DNA from: Nipponacmea schrenckii | Lineage: Eukaryota; Mollusca; Gastropoda; Lottiidae | Direction: 5' to 3' | DNA: 64,000 bases | Assembly: GCA_030562195.1 (NCBI GenBank) | Contig: CM060200.1 | Coordinates: forward strand, 17,918,001-17,982,000 | Shown: in pieces, positions 30,945-42,753 of the stretch | Numbering within the stretch: the stretch's first letter is position 1 | How the letters are laid out: each line of letters begins with the position of its first letter | Made by a program: the position numbers and the translations under genes | The notes under the pieces: model-generated | The model's input: the letters and a program-made list of their open reading frames with translations, nothing else | Databases searched by the model: none | What the model was told of the DNA's origin: nothing

Positions 30945-33900
30945 ATACCATAAAAACACTATTCTTTAAAAGGGATATCAAGTTGACAAACCTTATATAC
31001 TATATAAACACTATTAGGCGTTTGTACTTGTTTAAAAGGGATATCAAGTTGACAAACCTTATATACTATATAAACACTATTAGATGTTTGTACTTGTTTA
31101 AAAGGGATATCAAGTTGTCAAACCTTATATACTATATAAACACTATTAGATGTTTAGACTTGTTTAAAAGGGATATCAAGTTGACAAACCTTATATACTA
31201 TATAAACACTATTAGATGTTTAGACTTGTTTAAAAGGGATATCAAGTTGACAAACCTTATATACTATATAAACACTATTAGATGTTTAGACTTGTTTAAA
31301 AGGGATATCGAGTTGACAAACCTTATATACTATATAAACACTATTAGATGTTTGGACTTGTTTAAAAGGGATATCGAGATGACAAACCTTATATACTATA
31401 TAAACACTATTAGATGTTTAGACTTGTTTAAAAGGGATATCGAGATGACAAACCTTATATACTATATAAACACTATTAGATGTTTAGACTTGTTTAAAAG
31501 GGATATCAAGTTGACAAACCTTATATACTATATAAACACTATTAGATGTTTGTACTTGTTTAAAAGGGATATCAAGATGACAAACCTTATATACTATATA
31601 AACACTATTAGATGTTTAGACTTGTTTAAAAGGGATATCGAGATGACAAACCTTATATACTATATAAACACTATTAGATGTTTAGACTTGTTTAAAAGGG
31701 ATATCAAGTTGACAAACCTTATATACTATATAAACACTATTAGGCGTTTGGACTTGTTTAAAAGGGATATCGAGATGACAAACCTTATATACTATATAAA
31801 CACTATTAGATGTTTAGACTTGTTTAAAAGGGATATCGAGATGACAAACCTTATATACTATATAAACACTATTAGATGTTTGTACTTGTTTAAAAGGGAT
31901 ATCAAGATGACAAACCTTATATACTATATAAACACTATTAGATGTTTAGACTTGTTTAAAAGGGATATCGAGATGACAAACCTTATATACTATATAAACA
32001 CTATTAGATGTTTAGACTTGTTTAAAAGGGATATCAAGTTGACAAACCTTATATACTATATAAACACTATTAGATATTTAGACTTGTTTAAAAGGGATAT
32101 CAAGTTGACAAACCTTATATACTATATAAACACTATTAGATGTTTAGACTTGTTTAAAAGGGATATCAAGTTGACAAACCTTATATACTATATAAACACT
32201 ATTAGGCGTTTGGACTTGTTTAAAAGGGATATCGAGATGACAAACCTTATATACTATATAAACACTATTAGATGTTTAGACTTGTTTAAAAGGGATATCG
32301 AGATGACAAACCTTATATACTATATAAACACTATTAGATGTTTGTACTTGTTTAAAAGGGATATCGAGTTGACAAACCTTATATACTATATAAACACTAT
32401 TAGATGTTTGTACTTGTTTAAAAGGGATATCAAGTTACAAACCTTATATACTATATAAACACTATTAGATTTTGTACTTGTTTAAAAGGGATATCAGTTA
32501 CAAACCTTATATACTATATAAACACTATTAGATGTTTGACTTGTTTAAAAGGGATATCAGTTGACAAACCTTATATACTATATAAACACTATTAGATGTT
32601 TGACTTGTTTAAAAGGGATATCAGTTGACAAACCTTATATACTATATAAACACTATTAGATTTTAGACTTGTTTAAAAGGGATATCAAGATGACAAACCT
32701 TATATACTATATAAACACTATTAGATGTTTAGACTTGTTTAAAAGGGATATCAAGTTGACAAACCTTATATACTATATAAACACTATTAGATGTTTAGAC
32801 TTGTTTAAAAGGGATATCGAGTTGACAAACCTTATATACTATATAAACACTATTAGATTTTGACTTGTTTAAAAGGGATATCAAGTTGACAAACCTTATA
32901 TACTATATAAACACTATTAGATTTTAGACTTGTTTAAAAGGGATATCGAGTTGACAAACCTATATACTATATAAACACTATTAGATTTTGACTTGTTTAA
33001 AAGGGATATCAAGTTGACAAACCTTATATACTATATAAACACTATTAGATGTTTGACTTGTTTAAAAGGGATATCAAGTGACAAACCTTATATACTATAT
33101 AAACACTATTAGATGTTTGTACTTGTTTAAAAGGGATATCGAGATGACAAACCTTATATACTATATAAACACTATTAGATGTTTAGACTTGTTTAAAAGG
33201 GATATCAAGTTGACAAACCTTATATACTATATAAACACTATTAGATGTTTAGACTTGTTTAAAAGGGATATCAAGTTGACAAACCTTATATACTATATAA
33301 ACACTATTAGATGTTTAGACTTGTTTAAAAGGGATATCGAGATGACAAACCTTATATACTATATAAACACTATTAGATGTTTAGACTTGTTTAAAAGGGA
33401 TATCGAGATGACAAACCTTATATACTATATAAACACTATTAGATGTTTAGACTTGTTTAAAAGGGATATCAAGTTGACAAACCTTATATACTATATAAAC
33501 ACTATTAGATGTTTAGACTTGTTTAAAAGGGATATCGAGTTGACAAACCTTATATACTATATAAACACTATTAGATGTTTAGACTTGTTTAAAAGGGATA
33601 TCAAGTTGACAAACCTTATATACTATATAAACACTATTAGATGTTTAGACTTGTTTAAAAGGGATATCGAGATGACAAACCTTATATACTATATAAACAC
33701 TATTAGATGTTTAGACTTGTTTAAAAGGGATATCGAGTTGACAAACCTTATATACTATATAAACACTATTAGATGTTTAGACTTGTTTAAAAGGGATATC
33801 GAGTTGACAAACCTTATATACTATATAAACACTATTAGATGTTTAGACTTGTTTAAAAGGGATATCGAGTTGACAAACCTTATATACTATATAAACACTA

Positions 33901-34150
33901 TTAGATGTTTAGACTTGTTTAAAAGGGATATCGAGTTGACAAACCTTATATACTATATAAACACTATTAGATGTTTGGACTTGTTTAAAAGGGATATCAA
34001 GTTGACAAACCTTATATACTATATAAACACTATTAGATGTTTAGACTTGTTTAAAAGGGATATCGAGTTGACAAACCTTATATACTATATGAACACTATT
34101 AGATGTTTAGACTTGTTTAAAAGGGATATCAAGTTGAAAAACCTAAATAT
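30945..34150. repeat. 66-bp minisatellite, about 48 units
   Basis: The unit includes ACCTTATATACTATATAAAC, ACTATTAGATGTTTAGACTT and GTTTAAAAGGGATATC. Units differ mainly by AAGTTG, GAGTTG or GAGATG after GATATC. Because 66 is divisible by three and the unit has no stop in one frame, long open frames arise (508 and 359 codons). They encode a monotonous 22-residue repeat containing FKRDI and LIYYINTIR, with no start context, and I treat them as artefacts. A cluster of one-base losses lies at 32,430-33,090. The right arm has a single degenerate unit near 54,815-54,870. Confidence 0.93.
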
Positions 34151-34639
34151 CAAATAAACATCATTAGCTATGTGGACTCTATGAAAGGGATGACGAGTTA
34201 AAAACTAAAAATAAAAACTATAAACTTTAAATTTAGTATCAATGGTACAAATATACATTAATTTAAGCTGAAAAAATCCAAAATTATCTATTTCGACTTA
34301 AAATTGTAAAAATTATATAACCAACAATTTTTTTAAGCTGATTTTCCATTTCTTATGATGCTTATCGATACTATATACACCAACGAAATTGCGACTCAAA
34401 ATATAAATAAATATTATATCATCTATGTAGACTCAAGTATGATATAACGTTGAAAATAAGTCGAGGGTAACATGCACTATTTAAAGTAAGGCAAGTTGTT
34501 ATAGTGACAGCTGTCAGTCAACCATTCAGTATCAAATATAATTAAATTCATATATACAACATATTCATGATGATGGATTCCTTTGAACGCAAAAATTGAA
34601 CTGAAAATCAAAAAAGACTTTGTGACAATATTTCAATTT

Positions 34640-35637
34640 TTAAATTGTTTCCTTTATTCTTATTACTTTATTTAAAACAGTAATTGTTGACTTCTGGATG
34701 TTTATTTTGGCACCCGAAGCCTTACAGTAAGTATCTATACAATTAAAAACAGTATTGACAGAGTTGAGGTCAGCAAGCGTCAGGGTTGTGGTATCTGCAT
34801 GCTGAAATATTAAGGACTGAGCCTTACTGTCTTTTATTTTAATTCCTCTCGCGGGTGATTGTTTGATAATTTTATTCAGGGGCTCAGCACATAATACAAA
34901 CAGCAATGCAGATAACGGACAGCCCTGACGTACTGACCTCTGTATAGGGAAGTAGGGTGACAGGTGTCCATTGATTTTGAAAGTACTAGCTATATCTGTG
35001 TAGATGATTTAAATCCATTTGATGAATGTAGGACCGATACCGAAGGATTTTAGAACATGTCACAAATATTCGTTTACGGACACGGTCGAAGGCTTTTTCT
35101 GCATCAATTTGACACAGCCACATATCTTCGTTTTCGGTCTCTACGTACGAAAAATGTCTCGAATATTTGATACTTTTTCTAAAATACTTCGCCCCGGTAA
35201 AGAACAAGAATGTTCAGGGGACATAATTGACTCCAAAACGTTTTTTTAGACTAATGGCTAAAATCTTAGATAAAATTTTTACATCAACATTAAGAAGTAA
35301 TATAGGCCTAAAATTAAAACAATAACCCCTCTCCTCATTGTGCGTGATAAAATACAATTGTTAGAAATATAATTTAAAACATCTAAAAAATATGGCATTA
35401 AAATATCTTTAAAACATAAATAAAATTCGGCAGTGAAGCCATGTAGGCCAGGACTTTTCCACTGGACATAGATTTGATGGCATTAAAAACTTCCTCAATA
35501 AGGATGGGTGAACCTAAAATCTCCCTATCAATTGGGGAAATAGTGGTATCTAAAACATTACAAACTTCCTTTACACTGTCAAAATCGTCCACTGTTTCCT
35601 TTGAATAAAGGTTTGAATAAAAACTTAGAGCACTCAT
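34640..35637 (-). pseudogene. Reverse transcriptase part of the 3'-truncated LINE
   Basis: The frame 35,637-35,398 has YSNLYSKE and a region like EEVFNAIKSMSSGKV, where the normal family has GKAPG. The frame 35,207-34,986 has WLCQIDAEKAFDRV (motif A Asp). The frame 34,906-34,640 has IFQHADTTTLTLADLNSV, where the catalytic ADD has become ADT. The enzyme could not be active. Confidence 0.8.
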
Positions 35638-35953
35638 ACAAAATATCTTGAGTATACTAGTCGTTCAGATTTTTACCTTCAGTGTCAGTTAATTCCCTAA
35701 TTACATTACTGTTTTGCTTTTGTTTTTCTAAGGATAAAAAATATCAACTACACCGGTCACCCTCTGTAGCATGTTTAAATTTATTTCTAATTGTTGCCCC
35801 CCGCTGCATGTTTCTAATTCCATTTCCTGCAGTTTTGTCTCTAGTTCTTTAATATATGTAAGATCTGGAGTCACTTTTTAAGATAACCGTTGGTATTCTC
35901 TCGAGATTCTGTCCTGGAGGGACCAAAACTTTTCCTTTTCACCTTTTTTCCTT

Positions 35954-36790
35954 TCACCAAATCAGAATCTCGGTAGAATACAAAGGAATATCTCTCTCAG
36001 TTATAATTAGATCTGTTATTAATTTAACAAAATTCTCATCTTTAAGTAATAAATTATTAAAGATGTAGATACCTGGACCTCTTTCGCACTCGTTAAAATC
36101 TACAATTATTGAAACAGGATTATGATCGGACAATGTGGTGTGAGTTATAAAAACACTAAAAGCGTTATATATAAAGAGGTTGTGTATAAGAATATAGTAA
36201 TACCGACTAGCTTTAAAAACATTGTTGGGGAAATTAGCCCGGGTATATTGTTTCTTGTCGGGATTCCGACGTCTAAATATATCACATAAAATAAAATTGT
36301 TAAAAATGGATACGCCCCTTTTATTAAAATTCATTCCGTTAGCTCTATCCAAATATGGATCTTAAATTTCGTTAAAATCACCACAAAGAATGGAAGAAGG
36401 GGTTAAAAAGGTTAAAATTGTGTTAAATTCTGCTCTTTCTTCGTCTTTGTTTGGAGCGTACACACTAAAAACATTAAATTTAAAATCATCAACAATAAAA
36501 TCAACTAGAAAAATTCGTCCTTCATTGTCCTTAAAGTCAGATAGCACACAGTTTTTCATATTTTTTTTTACATAATATTGCAACACCCCTTCGATTATTA
36601 TCAAAATTACTCGTATATATTGGTCCATCCCACAATCTTTCCACTTTGTGTAAAATAGTGTCATCCCAGAACGTTTCCTGTAATGCAATAATGTCGCTAT
36701 TCGTTTCACAAATTTGCGCAAATAGTTGCCATAGCTTTGTGTTATTTCTTAGTCCGTTTACGTTTCAGGTGGTTATCTTTGGCATTGTAA
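35954..36790 (-). pseudogene. AP-type endonuclease of the 3'-truncated LINE
   Basis: The reading starts at NVNGLRNNTKLW, with the preceding Trp changed to a stop, and goes on DIIALQETFWDD (catalytic Glu), DGPIYTSNFDNNRRGVAIL, FSVYAPNKDEE, SILCGDFNEI (Asp, Asn) and LSDHNPVSI (Asp-His). This is the complete motif series of an L1/Tx1-type endonuclease, spread over at least three frames. Confidence 0.8.
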
Positions 36791-36985
36791 GAGAAAAAGT
36801 ATTAAAATATATAAAAGTCACTATTGGGCACACAAACATTGTTATTTCCTACCAAGTTTAATCTTTGGGATCGGCGTCGAGCTTTGTGGGGTATCGCTTC
36901 TTCTTCTTACACTTTTTAGTTTTTTTGTGGGTTTTCTTTTTGTGGGTTGTCTTTTTTGTCTATGGGTGTTTTCTTAGTATTTTAT

Positions 36986-37560
36986 TTAAGTGCCATTTTC
37001 ATCGGATTCGTCACTTTCCATTGACTGGTCGGGGTCGCTTTGGGGTGAGTCGTGGCGTTCGCTTACATTTTTTTCAGTATTTGATTTTGACGGATGGTAG
37101 TTGGGTGAGACTTTCGAGTATGTTGAATCTTTTGGCAATACTAATTCATGATCACTGTTAATTTGTTTCTTATGTTTTTTATCTTTTACATTTTCGGCGG
37201 GAAATAAACTTAGTTCACGTTTCTTGTCAAGATAAATGTTTACTGATATCACCTTCGTTGGTTTCATTAAAAATTGTCTTCACATTCACATTTATATTTG
37301 AAATATTTGTCACACTGAACTTGGGTACATTTAAATATCATATGGCCAAACTCCCTACATTTTCCACACTGAATTAAAGGACACTCTTTCTTCTCTGATC
37401 TGGTGACACACGCGTAATATGAACCTAAACCAGTAAACTTCTCTACAGCGTCTATTACATCTTCTAATTTTATTTTCTTAAGATCTATATTATTTACCTT
37501 TACGGAATTTTCCTTGGAGTAGCATCGAGTAATGGAAAAAAAAATTCGACTTCAGGTTTA
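36986..37560 (-). pseudogene. ORF1 of the 3'-truncated LINE
   Basis: The reading begins near 37,533 with CYSKENSVKVNNIDLKKIK and continues TGLGSYYACVTRS, CGKCREFGHMIFKC (a CX2CX4HX4C zinc knuckle) and a stop near 37,270. A second frame (37,267-36,986) gives a charged Lys/Ser/Asp-rich C-terminus. The nucleic-acid-binding part seems shortened between ACVTR and the zinc knuckle. Confidence 0.65.
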
Positions 37561-37665
37561 GCCTCAAATGACGTAATTACGTAACTTCCGGTCTATAACA
37601 GCTAGGTAAAAAGTGAATAACTTGTCAATAGTAATCGATTTGACCTAATTAATTAAGCAAAGTTA
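37535..37665 (+). repeat. 130-bp dispersed repeat, copy 1
   Basis: It matches 42,025-42,165 in the same orientation. It contains AATTCGACTTC, GTAACTTCCGGTCTATAAC and TCGATTTGACCTAA. It may be part of the 5' region of the Penelope-like element, whose ORF1 starts 600 bp after copy 2. Confidence 0.8.
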
Positions 37666-37674
37666 GTAGTAGTA

Positions 37675-37865
37675 GTATGATAAGGAGTAAAGCACGATGG
37701 TTTGAGGAAGGTGAGAAATCAACTCGATATTTTTGTAGCTTAGAGAAATAACATTAATAAAGCTATAACGAAGATTGTCGACCCACAAAATGATACTATT
37801 ACGACAAGCCGATTTGAAATCCTTAATAAAAACTTATTTATGAAAACTTGTACAGATCCGTAGAT
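37675..37865 (+). pseudogene. Short Tx1/L1-like LINE ORF2 fragment
   Basis: The plus strand reads IRSKARWFEEGEKSTRYFCS, a conserved block between endonuclease and RT in L1/Tx1-type ORF2, then NKAITKIVDPQND. Only about 60 codons remain, with a stop after the LEK residues. Confidence 0.65.
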
Positions 37866-37879
37866 TCGGAAGAAAATAC

Positions 37880-39060
37880 TAGGCTAGATAACAAGTTAGG
37901 GTTGAAAGGTAACAAGTTACTATATAACAGAAGGTACTAGCTAGATAACAAGTTACTATATAACAGAAGGTACTAGCTGGATAACAAGTTACTATACAAC
38001 AGAATTTACTAGCCAGAAAACAAGTTAGGTTGGTTGAAAGGTAACAAGTTACTATATAACAGAAGATACTAGCTAGATAACAAGTTATGATTGAAAGGTA
38101 AAAAACTATATAACAGAAGGTACTAGCTAGAAAACAAGTTAGGTTGTTTGAAAGGTAACAAGTTACTATATAACAGAAGGTACTAGCTAGATAACAAGTT
38201 ACTATATAACAGAAGGTACTAGCTAAATAACAAGTTACTATATAACAGAAGGTACTAGCTGGATAACAAGTTACTATACAACAGAATTTACTAGCCAGAA
38301 AACAAGTTAGGTTGGTTGAAAGGTAACAAGTTACTATATAACAGAAGGTACTAGCTGGATAACAAGTTACTATATAACAGAAGGTACTAGCTAATAACAA
38401 GTTAGGGGTTGAAAGGTAACAAGTTACTATATAACAGAAGGTACTAGCTAGAATAACAAGTTACTATATAACAGAAGGTACTAGCTAGATAACAAGTTAC
38501 TATATAACAGAAGGTACTAGCCTAGAAAACAAGTTAGGTTGGTTGAAAGGTAACAAGTTACTATATAACAGAAGGTACTAGCTGGATAACAAGTTACTAT
38601 ACAACAGAAGGTACTAGCTAGATAACAAGTTAGGGGTTTGAAAGGTAACAATACTATATCAGAAGGTACTAGCTAATAACAAGTTACTATATAGCAGAAG
38701 GTAACAAGTTACTATATAACAGAAGGTACTAGCTAGTAACAAGTTAGGTTGAAAGATAACAAGTTACTATATAACAGAAGGTACTAGCTAGATAACAAGT
38801 TATGGTTGAAAGGTAACAAGTTACTATATAACAGAAGATACTAGCTAGATAACAAGTTATGATTGAAAGGTAAAAAGTTACTATATAACAGAAGGTACTA
38901 GCTAGATAACAAGCTAGGAGGTTTGAAAGGTAACAATATAACAGAAGATACGAGCTATATAACAAGTTAAGATGGTTGAAGGTAACAAGTTACTAAATAA
39001 CAGAAGGTACTAGCTAGATAACAAGTTAAGGTGTTACATGTTACTGTGTAACAGAAGGCA
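37880..39060. repeat. Composite minisatellite with AACAAGTTACTATATAACAG core
   Basis: A unit of about 37 bp (AACAAGTTACTATATAACAG plus AAGGTACTAGCTAGAT) alternates with a variant containing AAGTTAGGTTGGTTGAAAGG, giving higher-order units. The long minus-strand Cys/Tyr-rich open frame at 37,879-38,400 is a by-product. Confidence 0.88.
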
Positions 39061-42000
39061 TTTATTACTTTTAACTATTATACCTTTACAAACACATAAA
39101 CTTAACTTTTTGATGTTAGCATCACTATGAAGACCCCAAATTTGTTTGTGCATCAACAATAGATAGTTTGTTTTTAATTTTTTTTTAAAAATATCATTCT
39201 AAGACTAACAACACTGTCTTAAAATGTAGTTTATACAATTTGAAAAACAAACAAGTGTTGGAAAATTACTCTGCTTTTATTACAAAATGGTTTTCACTTC
39301 AGTAATTTCTATTTAGTATAACTTAATTTCTAGACAGATACCCTACAGTCCCTAAAACACGTGATCAACCTGCTAAACTAGTTGTGCAGAACTATACACT
39401 TTTTAATAAACTTCCTTGTAAGAAAACGGTCGCCATATTTGAGCTGTGTAAAATTGGTAGAAAATATTGAACAGATATATTATGATTTTATTATTTGACT
39501 GTAAATTTTAGTCCAGGTTGTATATTTCTTACAATAGACATATAAACTGTTTATATATATCTGTTTAAACACTAATGTTGATAGAGGGTCATGTCTGGTG
39601 GGGTAAATTATAGTTCTTGATGACCGTCGTGTCAAGTTGGTAGAAATAATTTAACAGGTATTGTCAGGTATTGTTATTTTATTAATATAACCCATGTATA
39701 ATTACCTACTTCAACTTTGGCGAAAACGTATTGTAATCGTTCGGAATTGTTTTTTTTTTCGAAATGACTATTTTTTTTTTTTTCCGATTCTATTCAGAGT
39801 CCACAGCCATAACTGCAAATGACACACATTATCTGACACGATAATCTAACATGAAATGTGTGTCATTAGTGGATGAATGTAAGATGACGCGTTTGTGCCC
39901 GACCGGAAGTGACGTACCTTAAAATACGCATTTTCGGTTTTTTGCCTCTACCGATCTAATTCTGAACCGATTTTGATCGCGTTTTTTTTTATTCCATGTT
40001 TTAGGGATAATCGCTACATTATAGAATTTTTCACACTTTTACTTCTACATTTTTGATTAGATCAAAATAAAAATTTGCAGGTAGATAGACATTTTGTTTG
40101 TAAACATATTTCCGTTTTAAAAATTTCGACATAACTTCCGGTTTTGACGTCATTCGACTCATTCGATCATTAAACAACTTACTTTTGTAAAACGAAAAAT
40201 AGGGGTTAATCGGACAATAGTAATTTTGATGTCGTAGAAAACTTCAATCGATTGCTAACGAATCTCAGGAAGCCGAATTTTGAATTTGGATTTAGCTCTC
40301 TTTTCATTTCCGGTGCCTAATTTTCGAATTTTCATATATCGAGACCTTGACCTTTGGTTAACATGTGACCTGCACAAAAGTTGTTGCCCTTGTCGAGACC
40401 TATCCATTGATGTTTTCATTTTTGTTGTGCAATGTCAACTTCCGGTTTTACAGCCATTTAAAAATCGCAATTTTTAACTTTGAAGAGCTCTGTCACATGG
40501 CCTAATTAACATACGTCAAAATTTCTTTCATGTCTTTATTACACGTAATTTATTCTTTCCAATGGTGTATTACAATGGTGTATAACAATGGTGTATTTTG
40601 ATCAAAATTTTGCTTTTTAATATTTGAAAATTTTGTTCTTAGTTATATAGTAATTTTGCGTGATTTATGAAAAAGCCGTATATGCAAATTCCTAACCGTT
40701 TGATCGCCATCTTGAAATATGCAAATTATCGGAAAATACTACTTGTCCGTTATTTTTAATCCGATTTAATTTGGATAATTATCTAAGTCCTCTAGTGGCA
40801 TTTTTTTCACTTCAAAGTTGTTGTTGAACTAGGTCCTGTCGAAGTTTTTCAGAACCTGTTTTGAAAGTTTTTAACTTTTGAAATTGACCATCTGCATGCC
40901 TTATTTTTCTGCACAATCATATTCACTGGCTAAATGTTCATATGATACATTGAAGAACATTTGGTTTAATAGGGTTCTGAAAATGGGTAATTTGCATATT
41001 TCTCGTATTGTCAGATGTTCATATCTCATGAACAAGAAGAATGGCAACATTCTAATTGACATTATTGTAATGTGCTTTTCACTAGCTTTGTAACAATATC
41101 TATATTTTAGCTATAGAGCGGAAATTGTTGGAAATACGCCTTGTGGAAAATTAGCGATTCATTTTTTTTTATTTTTAGATCTATTTAACTTAAAAACAAA
41201 ATTCGAACAGACTTATAATGTGCAAATTCACAGCTTTAAAACAATATATAAATCAATATGTATAAATAAGATTTGCGAAAATTTTTAGAATATAATACAC
41301 ACTAATTAAACAGATATAAATGTTACAAGTAGAGTTGAGAAGATAATGTAACAGGTCATAAAGTCAAATTGTGTTAATTTCTTATCGTTTGGTCAAGACA
41401 CAAATTTTGACATTTCCAGTTTTAGTATCGCAACCAATCAAAACAAGTCATTAGACTGAGTAGGCGTGGTTACGTTCTATCTTAAATGACAGCCAGGAGA
41501 TGTAACAAATTCTAAATATCTCAGAAGCTGCACAACTGTTACAAAAAGATCTAGTTATTATTATGGAATTGGATATTATAAATGCAACGTTTCACCCATG
41601 CAATAGAAGGGACGCGCACTGCCTTGGTACCGTCTAACGGTTCTAGGGTTTTTTTTTTGCGATTCTCGGATGAGTTTGCAGACAAACTGGTAAAAGGTAC
41701 AGAAATTCTAAATCTACAGTTGATCTTAGAATGATTTCTTTTATCAAATAAAACAAAACCGGAAGTTCTATCTCTGACCAGAAGTGAGAACCGGAAGTTG
41801 AGTTGTTTTTTGCTTTAGCAAGTTTATTTTCAGTTTGATTTCGACCGGATTTTCAGATTTGAAAACTTCAATGTAACTTTTTTTGCAATTCGGTTAAATC
41901 TTTTACCCACGATTTGCAATTCAATATTCAAGGGTCATCGGCAAATATTTCAGACCGTGATTTCTCGTTTCATAGAGATCGTAAAATTTTGGAACTTTAG

Positions 42001-42330
42001 CAGTTGATAGGCGATATGATTATGAATTTTGAAAAAAATAATTCGACTTCCGGTTTAGCCTCAAATGCCGTAATTATGTAACTTCCGGTCTATAACAGCT
42101 AGGTGAAAAGTGAAAACTGTTTTATAAATAACTTGTCAATAGTGATCGATTTGACCTAAATAATTAGGTCAAGCTTCCATATCGGCCGCCATTTTGAATT
42201 TTCGTTCGTTACAATTCATAAAGCCGAAATTCAGACACTATTGATAGACCGATTTCGATGAAATTTAGTACATAGATACATTGGATCATTATCTGCCTTT
42301 TCTTGGAGACCGATTTTTAAATTTCGTATT
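39061..42330. other. Non-coding region rich in ACTTCCGG motifs
   Basis: No protein could be read. CTTCCGGT or its complement occurs at least seven times (for example near 39,905, 40,133, 40,439, 41,757, 41,792, 42,050 and 42,085). TGACGTCA-like and TGACCTTG motifs and poly-T runs are frequent. It may be decayed transposon or the long 5' region of the Penelope-like element. Copy 2 of the 130-bp repeat is at 42,025-42,165. Confidence 0.4.
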
Positions 42331-42339
42331 TTTTTTTCG

Positions 42340-42700
42340 AATTATTCAAATTTCGATTTTTTCAAAATTAGGTCACTTTAACGGCTACGGAAGGTGTGGC
42401 CCACTTAATCTATGACCTTGAAAATTAGGTCAAATAATATTCAATATATTGTCTACGAGTAGATATTTTTTTAATTTGGCTTACTTACAAAATTTATAGA
42501 GATAAGTGTACTTAAATACAGCAAAAATTGATAATTTTCATATTTTCGCCATTTTTAACCGTTACGGAAGGTGTGACCTAATTATTTTATGAGTTTGAAA
42601 ACTAGGTCAAATGATATTCAATATATTGTCTAAATGTAGGTCATTGCAAATTTAGCCTAAATAATATTTTAAGGCTCTCGAAATACGTTCATAATTGTAA
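42340..42700 (+). repeat. About 179-bp direct repeat upstream of the Penelope-like ORF1
   Basis: The block ACGGCTACGGAAGGTGTGGC...AGGTCAAATAATATTCAATA near 42,378-42,450 recurs near 42,557-42,630 with few changes. It ends both times in ATATTGTCTA. It directly precedes the element's first gene. Confidence 0.75.
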
Positions 42701-42753
42701 GCAATTCTAGTATTTAGTTTTCTGCTCATGAATTTAAAGGACAATACCGCAGG

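Larger units (their letters stand above)
25270..34665. repeat. Left arm of a large inverted duplication
   Basis: Reverse-complement matches to the right arm run in order: 25,311-25,380 with 63,780-63,850; 25,740-26,290 with 63,300-63,440; 26,620-27,100 with 62,580-63,050; 27,205-27,905 with 62,105-62,420; 29,170-29,340 with 57,440-57,600; 29,340-29,470 with 56,680-56,815; 29,820-30,180 with 56,060-56,400; 30,400-30,930 with 54,880-55,600; and 34,170-34,660 with 54,090-54,830. Large indels separate the blocks. The outer end fades near 25,270 and the inner end near 34,665. Confidence 0.88.
34650..37560 (-). mobile_element. Tx1/L1-like LINE, 3'-truncated at the arm boundary
   Basis: On the minus strand ORF1 (about 37,560-36,986) is followed by an endonuclease (about 36,790-35,954) and part of a reverse transcriptase (35,637-34,650). 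Frameshifts and stops are frequent. The RT ends shortly after motif C, so the 3' half is missing. LINEs normally lose their 5' end, so loss of the 3' end points to a later break, which coincides with the inner end of the left arm. Confidence 0.82.

Noticed and set aside
30932..34157. Long open frames of 508 and 359 codons encoding a 22-residue repeat
   Set aside because: They are by-products of a 66-bp minisatellite without stops in one frame. There is no start context or conserved partner in the right arm.
37879..38965. Cys/Tyr-rich open frames on the minus strand
   Set aside because: They translate a minisatellite (AACAAGTTACTATATAACAG) and have no independent support.
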